A stretch of 64,000 nucleotides of DNA from Dugong dugon (lineage: Eukaryota; Chordata; Mammalia; Sirenia; Dugongidae). Below are positions 33,967-44,434 of this stretch, one piece after another. The notes under the pieces are model-generated. The model saw only the letters and a program-made list of their open reading frames with translations, did no database searches and was not told where the DNA came from. A program made the translations under genes and the position numbers. Within the stretch, counting starts at the first letter, position 1, and every line of letters starts with the position of its first letter. Location: contig CM057465.1 in the NCBI GenBank assembly GCA_030035585.1, forward strand, positions 29,592,001 through 29,656,000, given 5' to 3'.

Positions 33967-36229
33967 AACTTTGAATTTTGGTTCTTTAGATGTTGTCTCC
34001 CCTGGGCCTTTTGATCTTTATAGGTACCCAGGAACCTCAAGGCAAGCTCAAGGCAAGAAACAAGTCAAGGTATCTTCTTGTTAATAGACAATTTTAGGAA
34101 ATTGAGCTAGGTAGTTTCCTTTTCCATTGGTCTGCTGTCTTATACCTGTCTCCTGCATAGGGGTTACGGTAAAAGGTCCTGCTGTTCCTATCCTTAAATT
34201 TAGGTGCCTGAGCATAAACACCATACATCACAATACCAGTGAGTAGGGCCTTAAGGAGCCTTACCTCATATAATCACTCTCATCATGTTGCTTTCTTTGT
34301 AAGATGCTAATTCTTGGATTGTTTTCTTCATCGACATAGAGAAGTAAAACTCTAGGTGGTCTTTGCTCTTGGAATATCACCCTCTGAGTAGTTTCTTTTC
34401 CAGTTCTCTAAGTTTTCACTTCTCTAGGTCATATAGCATCACGAAGTACTTTATTCATAATTTTGTTGTCAGTATTATTGGCTGTGAATGAAACTGATTT
34501 TTGACCATGTTCAGCAGTACCTTTATTATCTAAGGGAACAGCAAATGACCAATTCATAGTGGTAATTAGTCCGTAGTCAAAAGTTTTATTGCTGAGGAGC
34601 AAAACAGTACGGGAGAGAATCAATCATCATTTGAACCTGGGATCAGGACCTCTGCCTTTGGACTGCATGATTCAGTATGTGTACCACCAGACACTCTACT
34701 TTAGGATTCACAACTTCACCTATCACATGAATTTGTAGTATTTTGACAGTGTTTGGCAATATAGATTAAGAAAGGGGAACCCGTTAGCTGAGTAACTATT
34801 TAGAAAATATCTGCTTTGTAATCCGTTTATTCATTAAGTTTGAGGTATTTATATATACATTTATGAACCCAATTCTGTATATATAGTCCAAACATCTGGA
34901 TCTTTTGAGAAGTTCTGTGGGGTAAAAAATTAAGAATAGAACTAGAGCTGAAAATGAGCATATTTTGTTTCTCTCAGCAAAACTGTCTGAAATAGTCCAT
35001 GTAGTTCACAAGAGTTAATATTGATCCACAACATTTTTGGTTGGGTGTGTGGGAGGAGGAAGAGGTATCAGTCATAATTCCAAATATTTAGTCAACTTTC
35101 CTCTGGAAATTACAACAAAATATAATACCCTGAGAGAAAGAAAAGATCAAATTCCAAGAATTTGGAAACACTACTATTTTTCAGATCAATAAAGTTCAGG
35201 GGGAAAAAAACCCTTTAATTCTTAATAATATTTGGCTTGAGTAAGTTTCCAAAGGATTTACAATGAATGGAACTGTTAGTAATAAAACTTAAACTGTTAA
35301 ACAATAATCCAAGCTATGCCTATGAAGAAATCAAGATGAATGATGCCTATGAATAATTAATTTTGGACATCTCATGTATTAATTTTTATTACTCTTATAA
35401 CTTCATTGCATTTTACTGGAAAATAGCTTAAATTGAATGCAACTTTATGTAAGTATGGGAATCACATAATAATGTACTTTCTAAATCAATAGTGAAAAAT
35501 AATCTTATTCTATCAAAACTGGAGTGTAGACATGTACCATAGCGCCTTATGAAAGGAGCATTGGCAGCACACAGTATTTATTTTAAGGACGGCAGTGTAC
35601 GCTCTCACTAAAATGGAGTGTCATGTTTTGAAATATAGACTTCTTATTTCATTGTGTCTACCATGCCCTAAACACATTTTATACAGTGTTTTTGCACCTT
35701 TATTGTGCAGTTGATATTGCTTTGTAGATGGAATCAGTGGTGGAGATGGGGACAGAATTCAAATTTCAGGCTCTGAGCCTGAAGTGTATTTTAAAATAGT
35801 CTCTCTAAATATTGTCTGCATGTTGAAAGTACATAGCAATGAACATGAGACAGTCCTAAAAACATCACACACTCCCATACAAAATGGAAGGAGTAGGTAT
35901 TTGGTTCCTAAGAGAAGAGAAAGAATGAAAAAAGAGTATCTATTTTCAGTTTTATATTATGTAAAATGTATCTTTATTTCCCCTATAACTAAGCTCCTCC
36001 TAATCAGTGTTTTGCTTATTTAATGGTTGATGAGCACAATGTCTATACTATATGTGGTGAAACATTGGTGGAAAAGTTTTCAAAAAATGAAGCTTGTCTT
36101 TATAAATGCTTACTTACGATCTATCTTCATAGTAATATTTTAGTATTTTATTTATTTCAAATCTCTTTATTATAATAACATACTGTGGATCATTGGTGAT
36201 ATAAAAGCGCTATGAATTAGAGACCGGGG
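33967..36229. other. AT-rich sequence with no recognised feature
   Basis: No repeat that I can name; small frames only. Confidence 0.4.
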
Positions 36230-36240
36230 TTTTGGAGAGC

Positions 36241-36474
36241 AAAAATCCCTGGGTGTGCAAATGACTTGCGCTTGACTAGTAACCTACAGGTTGTTGGTCT
36301 GATCCCCCCAAGTGGTGTCATGGAAGAAAGCCTTGGTGATCTGCTTCCACAAAGATTACAGCCAAGAAAACCCTGTGGAGCAGTTTTACTTCGTAACACA
36401 TGGAGCAGTTTTACTCTGTAACTCATTGCCATGAGTCGGAATCAACCCAATGGCGAAGGGTTTAGTTTTGGTTA
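36241..36474 (+). mobile_element. AfroSINE (long form) with perfect 11-bp TSD
   Basis: Flanked by 'ttttggagagc' at 36,230-36,240 and 36,475-36,485. It carries an internal tandem duplication of about 25 bp ('ggagcagttttactt' and 'ggagcagttttactc', near 36,377 and 36,402). Confidence 0.92.
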
Positions 36475-36689
36475 TTTTGGAGAGCTGGACTGTTACACAG
36501 TTAGTGTGCTTCACTGGCATGTGTTCATGAAGTCTTTCTCATCTGTGAACTGAGACAGTGGAAATAGAATAGGAATGGGAATGACTTACCCATACTTTCC
36601 ACATCTACCCACTTCCAGCTACACCAACTTGGGGGAGAAAAACAAAAGTGAGCCAACTTATGTTCTTAGCAGAACGAACTGTGGTTTTG

Positions 36690-36820
36690 CAACTTTTAAA
36701 GTGTATTTGAATATCCGGGGATCTTTTTAAAAGGCAGGTTCTCATTTAATAGATCAGGGCATGGGGGACGTTGGAGAGCCTGCTTTTCTAACAAACTGAG
36801 CAGCAAGGAGCTAAACAAGT
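36690..36820. mobile_element. Possible MER5-type hAT remnant
   Basis: 'atctttttaaaaggcaggttc' and 'gcctgcttttctaacaaac' are in the order expected of an old MER5A-like nonautonomous element. Weak. Confidence 0.35.
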
Positions 36821-37069
36821 CAGTCTGCCTGCAGTTACGACTCTCAACCCAACTGCAATAGTTCTGAGGCCATGAGAAGATGCTGCATATTGAATAAAAA
36901 GGGAAAATAGTGTTTTGTGATAGTGAAATGGATATAGAGATAGAAAATTAAGAAATCAGGATGTGAGTGAGAAGCCAAGAAGAATGTAGTTAAAAGTGAC
37001 AGAGCAGAAATTGGAATGGGAGAACACCCTGGAAGAAACTAGTCTCTAAGTGTGCGTGAAAAATCTATA

Positions 37070-37180
37070 GTTCATCTGTTAAAGCTGCAGCCAGTCATCT
37101 GGCGTGGAGGCGAGATCGGACTGGATGGCCAAAATAAAATTGCAATAATAGCCTTAGCAAACTGTAAAGCACAGTGCCAG
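37070..37180 (+). repeat. Unidentified ~100-bp repeat, copy A
   Basis: From 'gttcatctgtt' to 'gtaaagcacagtg' it matches the insertion at 38,583-38,683, best over the last ~75 bp ('ctggatggccaaaata', 'cttagcaaactgtaaagc'). I do not recognise the family. Confidence 0.7.
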
Positions 37181-37282
37181 CAAAGAACATCATTCTGAAT
37201 TGGCTCAACTGCCTAGCAGCGATTGACTGTGATGGTTTGATATTGAGGATGTACGGTGGACAGCCAGGAGCTTCAGTTTCAA

Positions 37283-37316
37283 AATAACTTTTTTTTTTTT
37301 TTTATTTTTTTTAACA
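37283..37316. repeat. T-rich run
   Basis: Mostly T with two short interruptions, next to the split AfroSINE. Confidence 0.9.
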
Positions 37317-37365
37317 TTGCCGTTGAGTCAATTGAATACGTGGAGACCACATGTGCGTCAGATGA

Positions 37366-37647
37366 CAGGCAATCCCTGGGTCAAGAATGAGATCTGTGTC
37401 TTTAAAGTCTTTTTAAATCGCATTTGTAGGGAAGTCGGAACAGGAGCAAGCGGTTCTCATTATTTACTTTAGTGCAAGAAAGGGCTCAAAGCCTTTTCAA
37501 TGATTTAAAAGCTGCACATGCAGCAAGTGAAGGTGATTGTGATGAAGAATTTGTTGAGAGTAGAGGTTGGTTCAACCGTCTCAAAATTAGGGCAGATTTA
37601 CATAACAGTAAAGTGCAAGTACCAGTCTGTAAGTCGGAGGTAGCCTG
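37366..37647 (+). mobile_element. pogo-clade DNA transposon fragment inside AfroSINE
   Basis: Left end 'caggcaatccctgggtcaag' and right end 'tctgtaagtcggaggtagcc' are degenerate inverted repeats of each other and resemble those at 19,495 and 19,945. The inside matches that copy. A TA at 37,641-37,642 may mark the TA target. At ~282 bp it is a nonautonomous deletion derivative. Confidence 0.7.
37478..37615 (+). pseudogene. Transposase fragment, CENP-B/HTH-type DNA-binding region
   Basis: In the 84-codon frame starting at 37,472, residues ~3-50 (AQSLFNDLKAAH, then ESRGWFNRLKIRADLHNSKV) match the second helix-turn-helix (CENP-B type) of pogo/Tigger-like transposases: xxLFxxLK, xxSRGWFxRxKxRxxLHNxKVQ. 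Only ~50 residues remain and the DDE catalytic domain is absent. The rest of the frame reads into the SINE. Confidence 0.75.
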
Positions 37648-37780
37648 CGCCATAGGATTTTCAGTGGCTGATTTTTCAGAAGTACATCACCAGGACTTCC
37701 TTCCTAGGAGCTCTGGATGGACTTGAATAACTAACCTTTTGGTTAGCAGTGAGAAATTAACCATTTGCACCACCTAGGGC

Positions 37781-38552
37781 ATATATGTAGCTTAATATCT
37801 ATGCTGGTTGTCTTGATCAGTAAACACACTTTTTCATAGACATGCAGTTTCTAAGGGCCTACAACTACATTTCCCCAAAACTGTATGAAAAATGTTCACT
37901 GAGTTTGAAGTCAACTAAATCTGCAGTGATTGATTATAAAGTACACAGCTTTAGGAAGAATTTTAAATGATTCAACTATCAATAAAGGCTTTTTTGTAAT
38001 TATGAGAGTAGCATAAAGTTGTAAGTATTCAATTTTCCAGACAAGATAACTATGCTTTTTTAATTAATAAAGCACTTATGTTTTCTTCCTTTTAAATGCT
38101 CGACTTTCCTCTTGACATTTTAAAAGTGAGTTGGTTCTTATGAGTGATAATAATAACTTTCACATTTAGCCATCTTTCATTACTTTATTGATTTGTCTGT
38201 TTTCTTACAGGTATTTTCTTTGATCTCATTTAGCATTTGGGTGCACTTTATTGATTTCACCCTGTGGTCAGTTTGCATTCAAAGTTTGCATTCAGTTCAG
38301 TAGAAGCACTTGTAATATTGAGTATTAACGAGGAGTTTCAGGGGCCAATGCCTAAGATATCTGCTAAAACTGCCTAAAGCAAGTTCATAGTGGATAGAAA
38401 GGAAATTATTTACAATACACTAATTGAAGGTTATTTAAATAGTCAATGATTTTTAAAGTAGTACTGATACATCAAGATCATTTTTAAGTATATTTCTAGT
38501 CATAGCTCTGTAAGTAAGGGGACCTGTGTGCTTATTATGCATGCAGGCTGGC
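37781..38552. other. AT-rich sequence with no recognised feature
   Basis: No gene or named repeat. Confidence 0.4.
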
Positions 38553-38970
38553 TTAGTTATCTAGTGCTGCCCTAGCAGAAATGTTTCATCTCTGTATCCA
38601 TTTCACTATCATTTGGCATGGAGGAGAGGACTGGATGGCCAAAATAGAATAGCAGTAATAATCTTAGCAAACTGTAAAGCAACAGTGCTGCCCTAACAGA
38701 AATTTATTTTCTTACAGTCCTTGAGGCTAAAAGTCCAAATCAGCATTGCTGTGTCAATTCCTTCACTGAGCCTCTCTTCTAGCTTCTGGTGTCTGCCAAC
38801 AATCTTTGGCATTCCTTGGTGTCTGTCTTCCCCCGTGTGTGTCTCTGTGTCTATTCTGCTCATTTAATAACTTAGAGATGATTAGGTTTAGAAACCACCC
38901 TACTATGGATGACCTCATTAAAATAACACAACAAACTCCCCTTTTCCCAACAAGGTCATATTTACAGGTA
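38553..38970 (-). mobile_element. MLT1-like LTR interrupted by a ~100-bp insertion
   Basis: 'ttagttatctagtgctgcc' starts the inverted LTR; it resumes after the insertion with 'aaatttattttcttacag' and continues 'tgtctgtcttcccccgtg', 'ggatgacctcatt', 'aaggtcatatttacaggtac'. The far end is cut by the AfroSINE that follows. Confidence 0.75.
38583..38683 (+). repeat. Unidentified ~100-bp insertion, copy B, with ~20-bp TSD
   Basis: Lies in the MLT1 LTR between near-identical 20-bp direct repeats at 38,563-38,582 and 38,684-38,703 (one mismatch). It matches 37,070-37,180. It has no poly-A tail and no tRNA-like boxes that I can see. The long TSD implies LINE-type insertion. Confidence 0.7.
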
Positions 38971-38976
38971 CCGAAC

Positions 38977-39169
38977 GAAAAAACCAAACCAGTTGCTGTC
39001 AAGTAGATTCTGACTCATGGTGACCCCAAGTGTTACAGGGTAGAACTGCTCCACATGGTTTTCTTGGCTGCCATCTTTGCAGAAGCAGGTTTTCAGGCCT
39101 TAGTTCCCTGGTGCCACTGGGTTTAGGTTAGTAATCAAGCACAAATCATTTGCACCACCCAGGAACCGC
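38977..39169 (-). mobile_element. AfroSINE (long form)
   Basis: Tail 'aaaccaaaccagttgctgtc' at the left, 'gactcatggtgaccccaagtg', head 'atttgcaccacccaggaacc' at the right. Diverged in the middle. Confidence 0.88.
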
Positions 39170-39302
39170 TGCTCGCCAAAATAGAGTTCTCTAATTCACA
39201 GTGCTTTTATATGACCCATGATCCACAGTATGTCATTATAATATGTAAATATTTGAAATAAATGAAGTACTAGAATATTTCTACAATGATAGATAGTAAG
39301 TC

Positions 39303-39470
39303 TGGAGTCCTGGTGCTGCAGCGGTTAAGAGCTTGACTGCTAACCAGGATGCCTGCAGTTCAAATCCACCAGCTGCTCCTTGGAAACCTTATGGGGCCGT
39401 TCTACTCTGTCCTACAGGGTCGATACGAGTCAGAATTGGCTCGATGGCAACAGATTTAGTTTTGGTTTTT
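39303..39470 (+). mobile_element. AfroSINE (short form)
   Basis: 'tggagtcctggtgctgcagc' through 'gtcgatacgagtcag' to the T-rich tail. Complete. Confidence 0.92.
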
Positions 39471-40654
39471 GAGTGAGCATTTACAAAGATAGTATGGAGA
39501 CTGTGCTTACCCACCATTAATTAAACAACTGAACCCAGAAAACACTGGATAAAAGGAGACTATTTATTGGGGAAACCAAGATACAGTTCACAAAATGGAA
39601 ATAAGTATACTTTTTTGTGCGTGTTTTGTTTTTTAGGGAACAAATATGTACTCCTTCCAAACTGCCTGTGCCACACAGGGGATTAGGATTTCAACAAATA
39701 TTTTACAGGAACAAAATTCAGTTCATAATAGTGGGGGAGAGATAGCAAAGGAAGAGAGTGCATTAATTTCTCTCCACGTGTAGTCCGTATTTTGATTCCT
39801 GTTACATTCACCTTTATTTAAAATTCAGCTGCAGATTGTAGATTTTTTCCATTTCTTCCATTTTCCACCTTGTCTTAAATTGTTCCAAATTTATTTTATT
39901 TTTAAAGATATTCATCCAGTTTAATAATTAATGTGTATAATCAGAATGCACATCATGACAATAGAATTTAATTTTACCAAGACAGCATCATTTATATCAC
40001 GAAGCATTTCTGCTAAGAAATCCTGCTGGCCTAAATGTATTCTAATATGGAGGAATCACCTCATACTTCAGTATTATTGCATTAGAAAATGAGGTGGTGT
40101 CTTGGAGGGAAATGTATCTGGAATTGATCTGAGCCCACTCAAGCTCTCTCTCCTTTTCTTTCTGTCTTTTAAGCTAGAGGTAATTCAGTGACAAGACTTT
40201 TAGAGAGATGATGAATGTAATGTAATATTTCTAAACATGAATTGGTGTGTGTGTCAGGGGGAAGGGAACCTAATTAACCAACTTAAACTACTTCTATTCA
40301 AACACTCCAGAAAGATAGCACCAGTCACAAATGTTAAATATCTGTTTTGCTTTACTTTGCTTACTCATGCATTTATAACACTTGCTATGGCAGTTTATCT
40401 AAAATTAGGTCCAAAGTAATTTAGGCAGCCATACCCTATGTGAAAGATTCTGTAGAAAGCTTTAAATCATAATGACAGCCATTAGAACTTGCTTAAAGGA
40501 AATGCATTTCTGAATAACTCTAGAGGAAACAATAAGAAAAAAGCTATGAGTATATCCGTAAGGGCTCACAAGAAATTACTCAGCATTTAGATACGTACTT
40601 CTTTGAAACCATGGAGTTAGATGGGTATTTTCTGTATTTTTTTACCACTATTAA
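39471..40654. other. Unassigned AT-rich sequence
   Basis: No gene or named repeat. Confidence 0.4.
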
Positions 40655-40930
40655 AACAGAATACTAACACAAATTTATTAAAAACTTACTATGTGCCAGG
40701 TATGTATCTTGTTAATTAAATGTTAGCATCGTTGAATTCTCAAAATCATTTGCATAAATAATCAAACAAAAACAAATGTATTGCTACCGTCATTTTACTG
40801 ATGAGCAAACAGGAGCACAGGGAGATTAAATAATTCATGTAAGTAGTTAGTGACAGGAATGTGATTTAAATGCCAGTAATCTGATTCTAGAGCACAGGTT
40901 CCTAACTTCTGTGCTGTTTCCATCCCAGCT
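40655..40930 (-). mobile_element. MIR-like SINE
   Basis: 'cttactatgtgccaggtatg', 'cattttactgatgagcaaac', 'cagggagattaaataattc' and 'tctagagcacaggttcc' follow the order of a reversed MIR. Confidence 0.7.
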
Positions 40931-41350
40931 CTATCACTAAACTCTGTGCGAGCATCATAAAGCCTTCACGTTGGCTTTTCCAGCTGTAACATGTATGAAA
41001 AAGTCATTCTAAAGTATTGATAGAAACTTCCAGAGTTAGCTTTTCTGTAAATTTCTAAATTTAGAAAATTTTAGATAAAGGGTTTAATTATCTGTGTATT
41101 ACTTGAATATTACAAATGTGTTCAGGAATATAAAATAATGGATGTCTGTAATACATGAATTTAACAGTCTAAAGCCTCTATTTTAGGTGCAAGGATATTG
41201 ATAATTGATATAAATTAAATTTATAATATTTATAATATATTAAATTTAATTATAAAAATGATTTCAGTGTTTTAAAAACTAAAAAATATTCAGAAACTCA
41301 CTGAAATTTGGAAGATATTTTCAAGTTGTGTCAAACTGCAAAACTAAAAT
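40931..41350. other. AT-rich sequence with an imperfect AT palindrome
   Basis: 41,210-41,252 is almost pure A/T and reads nearly the same on both strands. No gene. Confidence 0.5.
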
Positions 41351-42089
41351 ATTTTGACCATTGTTGTTAGATGTCATTGAGTCGGTTTCAACTCAGCAAT
41401 CCCATGTACAACAGAACAAAACACTATCTGGTCCTGTGCCACCTTCACAATTATTGTTATGCTTGAGCCCATTGTTGCAGCCCCTGTGTCAATCCATCTC
41501 ATTGAGGGTTTTCCTATTTTTTGCTGACCCTCTGCTTTAGCAAGCATGATGTCCTTCCTCAGGGACTGTTCCTTCCAATTAATATGTCCAAAATATGTGA
41601 GCAGTCTCAACAACCTCACTTCTAAGGAGCATTATGGCTGTACTTCTTTCAGGACAGATTTGTTCATTCCTCTGTTAGTCCACGTTAAGCTCAATATTCC
41701 TTGCCAACATTATAATTCAAAGGCTTCAGTTCTTCTTTGATCTTCCTTATTCCTTGTCCTGGTTTCACATGCATATGAGGTGACTGAAAACACCATGGCT
41801 TGGGTCAGGCATGCCTTAGTCTTTAAAGTGACATCTTTGCTTTTTAACACTTTAAAGAGGTCTTTTGCAGCAGATTTGCCCAATGCAATGCATCATTTGA
41901 TTTCTTGACTGCTGTTTCCATAGATGTTGATTGTGGATCCAAGTAAAATGAAAACCTTGACAACTTCAAACTTTTCTCCATTTATCATGATGCTGCTTAT
42001 TGGACCAGTTGTGAGGATTTTTGTTTTATTTATGCTAAGGTGTAGTCCATACTGAAGGGTGTAGTCTTTGACCTTCATCAATAAGTGCT

Positions 42090-42642
42090 TGTGATGGTTA
42101 AGGTTGTGTGTCAACTTGGCTGGGCCATGATTCTCAGTGGTTTGGCAGTCGTATGATATTGTGATCACTTTCTTGGTGAGACTTGATATAATGTGATCAC
42201 CTTCATGATGGGATCTGCTATGAGTAGCCAATCAGTTGAAGGGGAGTTTCCTTGGGCACGTGGCCTGCATCGAATATAAGTGGACATTCTCTCATGGCTC
42301 ATGGGCTTTTTCTCTCTCTGGATCCTGCAGCTGGCTCCCGTTTGTCTGACCCCAGCCCTTGGGACTTGAGCTAGTAGCTTACCTGTGGTCTCGCCTGCCG
42401 ATTTTGATCTTCGAAGCCTGTGAGCAAGAGCTTTGCTCTCTGACTTGTCAATCTTGGGTTCTCCAGCCCCTGCAGCTATGTGAATCAGGAGAAGTCTCTA
42501 TCCTGACCCACCCACTGACTTGGGACATTCCAGCCTCTATAACTGCATGAGCCACTTCCTTGATATTAATTTCTCTCTCTATATATATACTTATACACTT
42601 TACTGGCTTTGCTTCTCCAAAGAACCCAGCCTAAGACATACA
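42090..42642 (+). mobile_element. ERVL-like LTR (LTR-A), left part of a composite
   Basis: Begins TGTGATGG inside RTE sequence and contains 'gtgtcaacttggctgggcc', 'ggacattccagcctctataa' and a TATATA-rich tract at 42,580-42,592, ending 'cagcctaagacataca' at 42,642. TG...CA ends and the overall wording are of an ERVL-type LTR. The five bases before it (gtgct, 42,085-42,089) are not repeated directly after 42,642. They are repeated after 43,340, so this LTR did not integrate alone. Confidence 0.75.
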
Positions 42643-43075
42643 GTAAACCCTGGAGACTCCTCACCAAAGACTGAATGCAGGAAAAGTACCTGAAGTACCT
42701 GCAGGGGTCCAACAGCCTTCCTGGCCACTCAGAATTCCTGTGGGGCCCAATGGCCCACAAAGAAACCAGCAAGATGAAAGTCCTGGAGTTCCTGGCCAAG
42801 GTCAGTGGCACCGACCCCAGTTCCTTCCCATTCCAGTATGCAGAGGCTCTGAGAGAAGAGGAAGAGAGAGGTGGAGCCCCAGTCACAGCCAGGGCTCCCA
42901 CAAGGGCTGTGGGCTATATCCATTCCAGGGCCAACTCCAGCATCTTCTGCCCTGTACTGCCTGAGGCCAATCCTCACTCTGTGTTTGAGGAGGGTGGTCA
43001 GCATGCTAAGTAGTGGAAGGCTGGACTGGCCTGGGGGCCATGCGTATAGCACTTTTGTGCTCCTATTCTACAGGG
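42643..43075 (+). pseudogene. MAGE-family gene fragment (C-terminal end of the homology domain plus 3' UTR)
   Basis: Homology begins at once after the LTR-A terminus with codons for KPWRLLTKD, then a TGA at 42,672-42,674, then a 112-codon frame (42,675-43,013). In that frame residues 2-9 (QEKYLKYL), 20-25 (EFLWGP) and 28-65 ([13 protein letters not shown]..., ALREEEER) match the last part of the MAGE homology domain, closest in wording to MAGE-B types. After the stop at 43,011-43,013, 'cactctgtgtttgaggag' and 'gtcagcatgctaagtagtgg' resemble MAGE 3' UTRs. MAGE proteins regulate RING E3 ubiquitin ligases; here only about a quarter of the protein is present, with a nonsense codon. No intron is seen. 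A dead fragment, apparently carried by the LTR element. Confidence 0.85.
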
Positions 43076-43340
43076 GGGACCTCCTAACATTGAGAAACAA
43101 GAGCCAGGAGGATAGTGCATCCTTTGGATCAGGAGTCCCTGAACTGAGAAGCTTCTCAACTGGGGAAGATTGATGACAAGGACCTTCCCCCAGAATCAAC
43201 GGAGAGAGAAAGCTTTCCCCTGGAGCTGGTGCCCTGAATTCAGACTTCTAGCCTCCTAGACTTTGAGAAAATACATTTCTCTTTGTTAAAGCCAATCACT
43301 TGTGGAATTTCTGTTATAGCAGCACTACATAACTAAGACA
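43076..43340 (+). mobile_element. LTR 3' part (LTR-B), right end of the composite
   Basis: 'gaagattgatgacaaggacc', 'tggtgccctgaattcagac', 'cctagactttgagaaaatac' and 'atagcagcactacataact' ending 'aagaca' at 43,340 have the form of the 3' part of an ERVL/MaLR-type LTR of another subfamily than LTR-A. Followed by gtgct (43,341-43,345), the TSD of the composite, after which the RTE resumes without loss. The start of this block is uncertain by some tens of bases. Confidence 0.65.
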
Positions 43341-43531
43341 GTGCTTCAAGTTCTCTTCGCTTTCAGCAAGCAAGGTCATATCATCTGCATATCATGGGTT
43401 GTTGAGTCTTCTTCCAATCCTGATGCCCCCATTCTTCTTCATATAATCCAGCTTCTCAGATAATTTCCTCAGGATACAGATTGAATAAGTGTGGTGACAA
43501 GATATAACCCTCATGCACACCTTTGCTGATT

Positions 43532-43831
43532 TTAAACCACACAGTATCCCCTTATTCTGTTCCAATGACTGCCTCTTGATCTATGTATAGGTTGCACAGC
43601 AGCACGATTAAACGTTCTGGAATTCCCATTCTTCCCATGTTGTCCATAATTTGTTACTACCCACACAGTCAAATGCCTTTTCATAGTTAATAAAACACAA
43701 GTAAACATTTTTCTGCTAGTCTCTTCTTTCGGCAAAGATCCATTTAACATCAGCAATGATATCCCTCGCTCCACATCCTCTTCTGAATTGGCTTGAATTT
43801 CTGGCAGTTCTCTGTTGATGTACTCCTGCAA
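43532..43831 (-). pseudogene. RTE reverse transcriptase fragment (outer element)
   Basis: The first ~37 residues of this frame (YINRELPEIQANSEEDVERG, then ISLLMLNGSL) match the RTE RT just before motif A. The frame then slips, and the motif A/B region continues in other frames (for example 'ILSTYLF'-like text near 43,500). Frameshifted, non-functional. Confidence 0.75.
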
Positions 43832-44434
43832 CTGATTTTGAAAGATCTTCAGAAAATTTTACCTGTGTATAATATTAAAGATTTTTTTGATATTTTCTGC
43901 ATTCTGTTGGATCACCTTTCTCTGGAATGGGTACAAATGTGGGACTTCTCCAATTGGTTGGCCAGGTAACTGTCTTCCAAATTTCTTGGCATTAGCAAGT
44001 GGGTTCTTCCCATGCTGCATCCATTTGTGGAAACATCTCAATTGGTATTCTGTCAGTTTCGGTAGCCTTGTTTCTTGCGAATGCCGTCAGTGCAGCTTGG
44101 ACTTCTTTCAGTACCATCGGTTCTTGATAATACACTACCTCCTGAAATGGTTAAATGTCAACAAATTCTTCTTGGTAAAGTGTGTTTATTTCTGCCATCT
44201 TTTTTTGATGCTTCCTGTGTCGTTTAATATTTTCCCCATAGAATTCTTCAGTATTGCAACTTGAGGCTTGAATTCTTTCTTTAGTTCTTTCATCTTAAGA
44301 AATTCCAAGAGCATTCTTCCCTTTTAGTTTTTTAACTCTAGATCTTTGCATATTTCATTATAATACTTTGTCTTCGTGAGCTTCCCTTCGATACCTTCTG
44401 TTCAGCTCTTTTACCTCATTTCTTCCTTTCACTT

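Larger units (their letters stand above)
37317..37780 (-). mobile_element. AfroSINE (long form) split by a DNA transposon
   Basis: Left piece 37,317-37,365 ('ttgccgttgagtcaatt', 'gtggagaccacatgtgcgtc') and right piece 37,648-37,780 ('ggattttcagtggctgattt', 'agaagtacatcaccaggac', 'accatttgcaccacctaggg') join to the usual long AfroSINE in reverse orientation. The ~282-bp element between them is foreign to the SINE. Confidence 0.85.

Noticed and set aside
42675..43013. 112-aa frame as an intact MAGE gene
   Set aside because: Only the last part of the MAGE domain is present, a stop lies just upstream, and both sides are LTR sequence within an RTE.
42566..43052. Minus-strand frames of 107-111 aa over the MAGE fragment
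   Set aside because: They are mirror frames of the GC-rich MAGE coding sequence with no recognised motif.
42090..43340. A complete endogenous retrovirus
   Set aside because: No gag, pol or env homology lies between the LTR-like ends, and the two LTR-like parts are not copies of each other.
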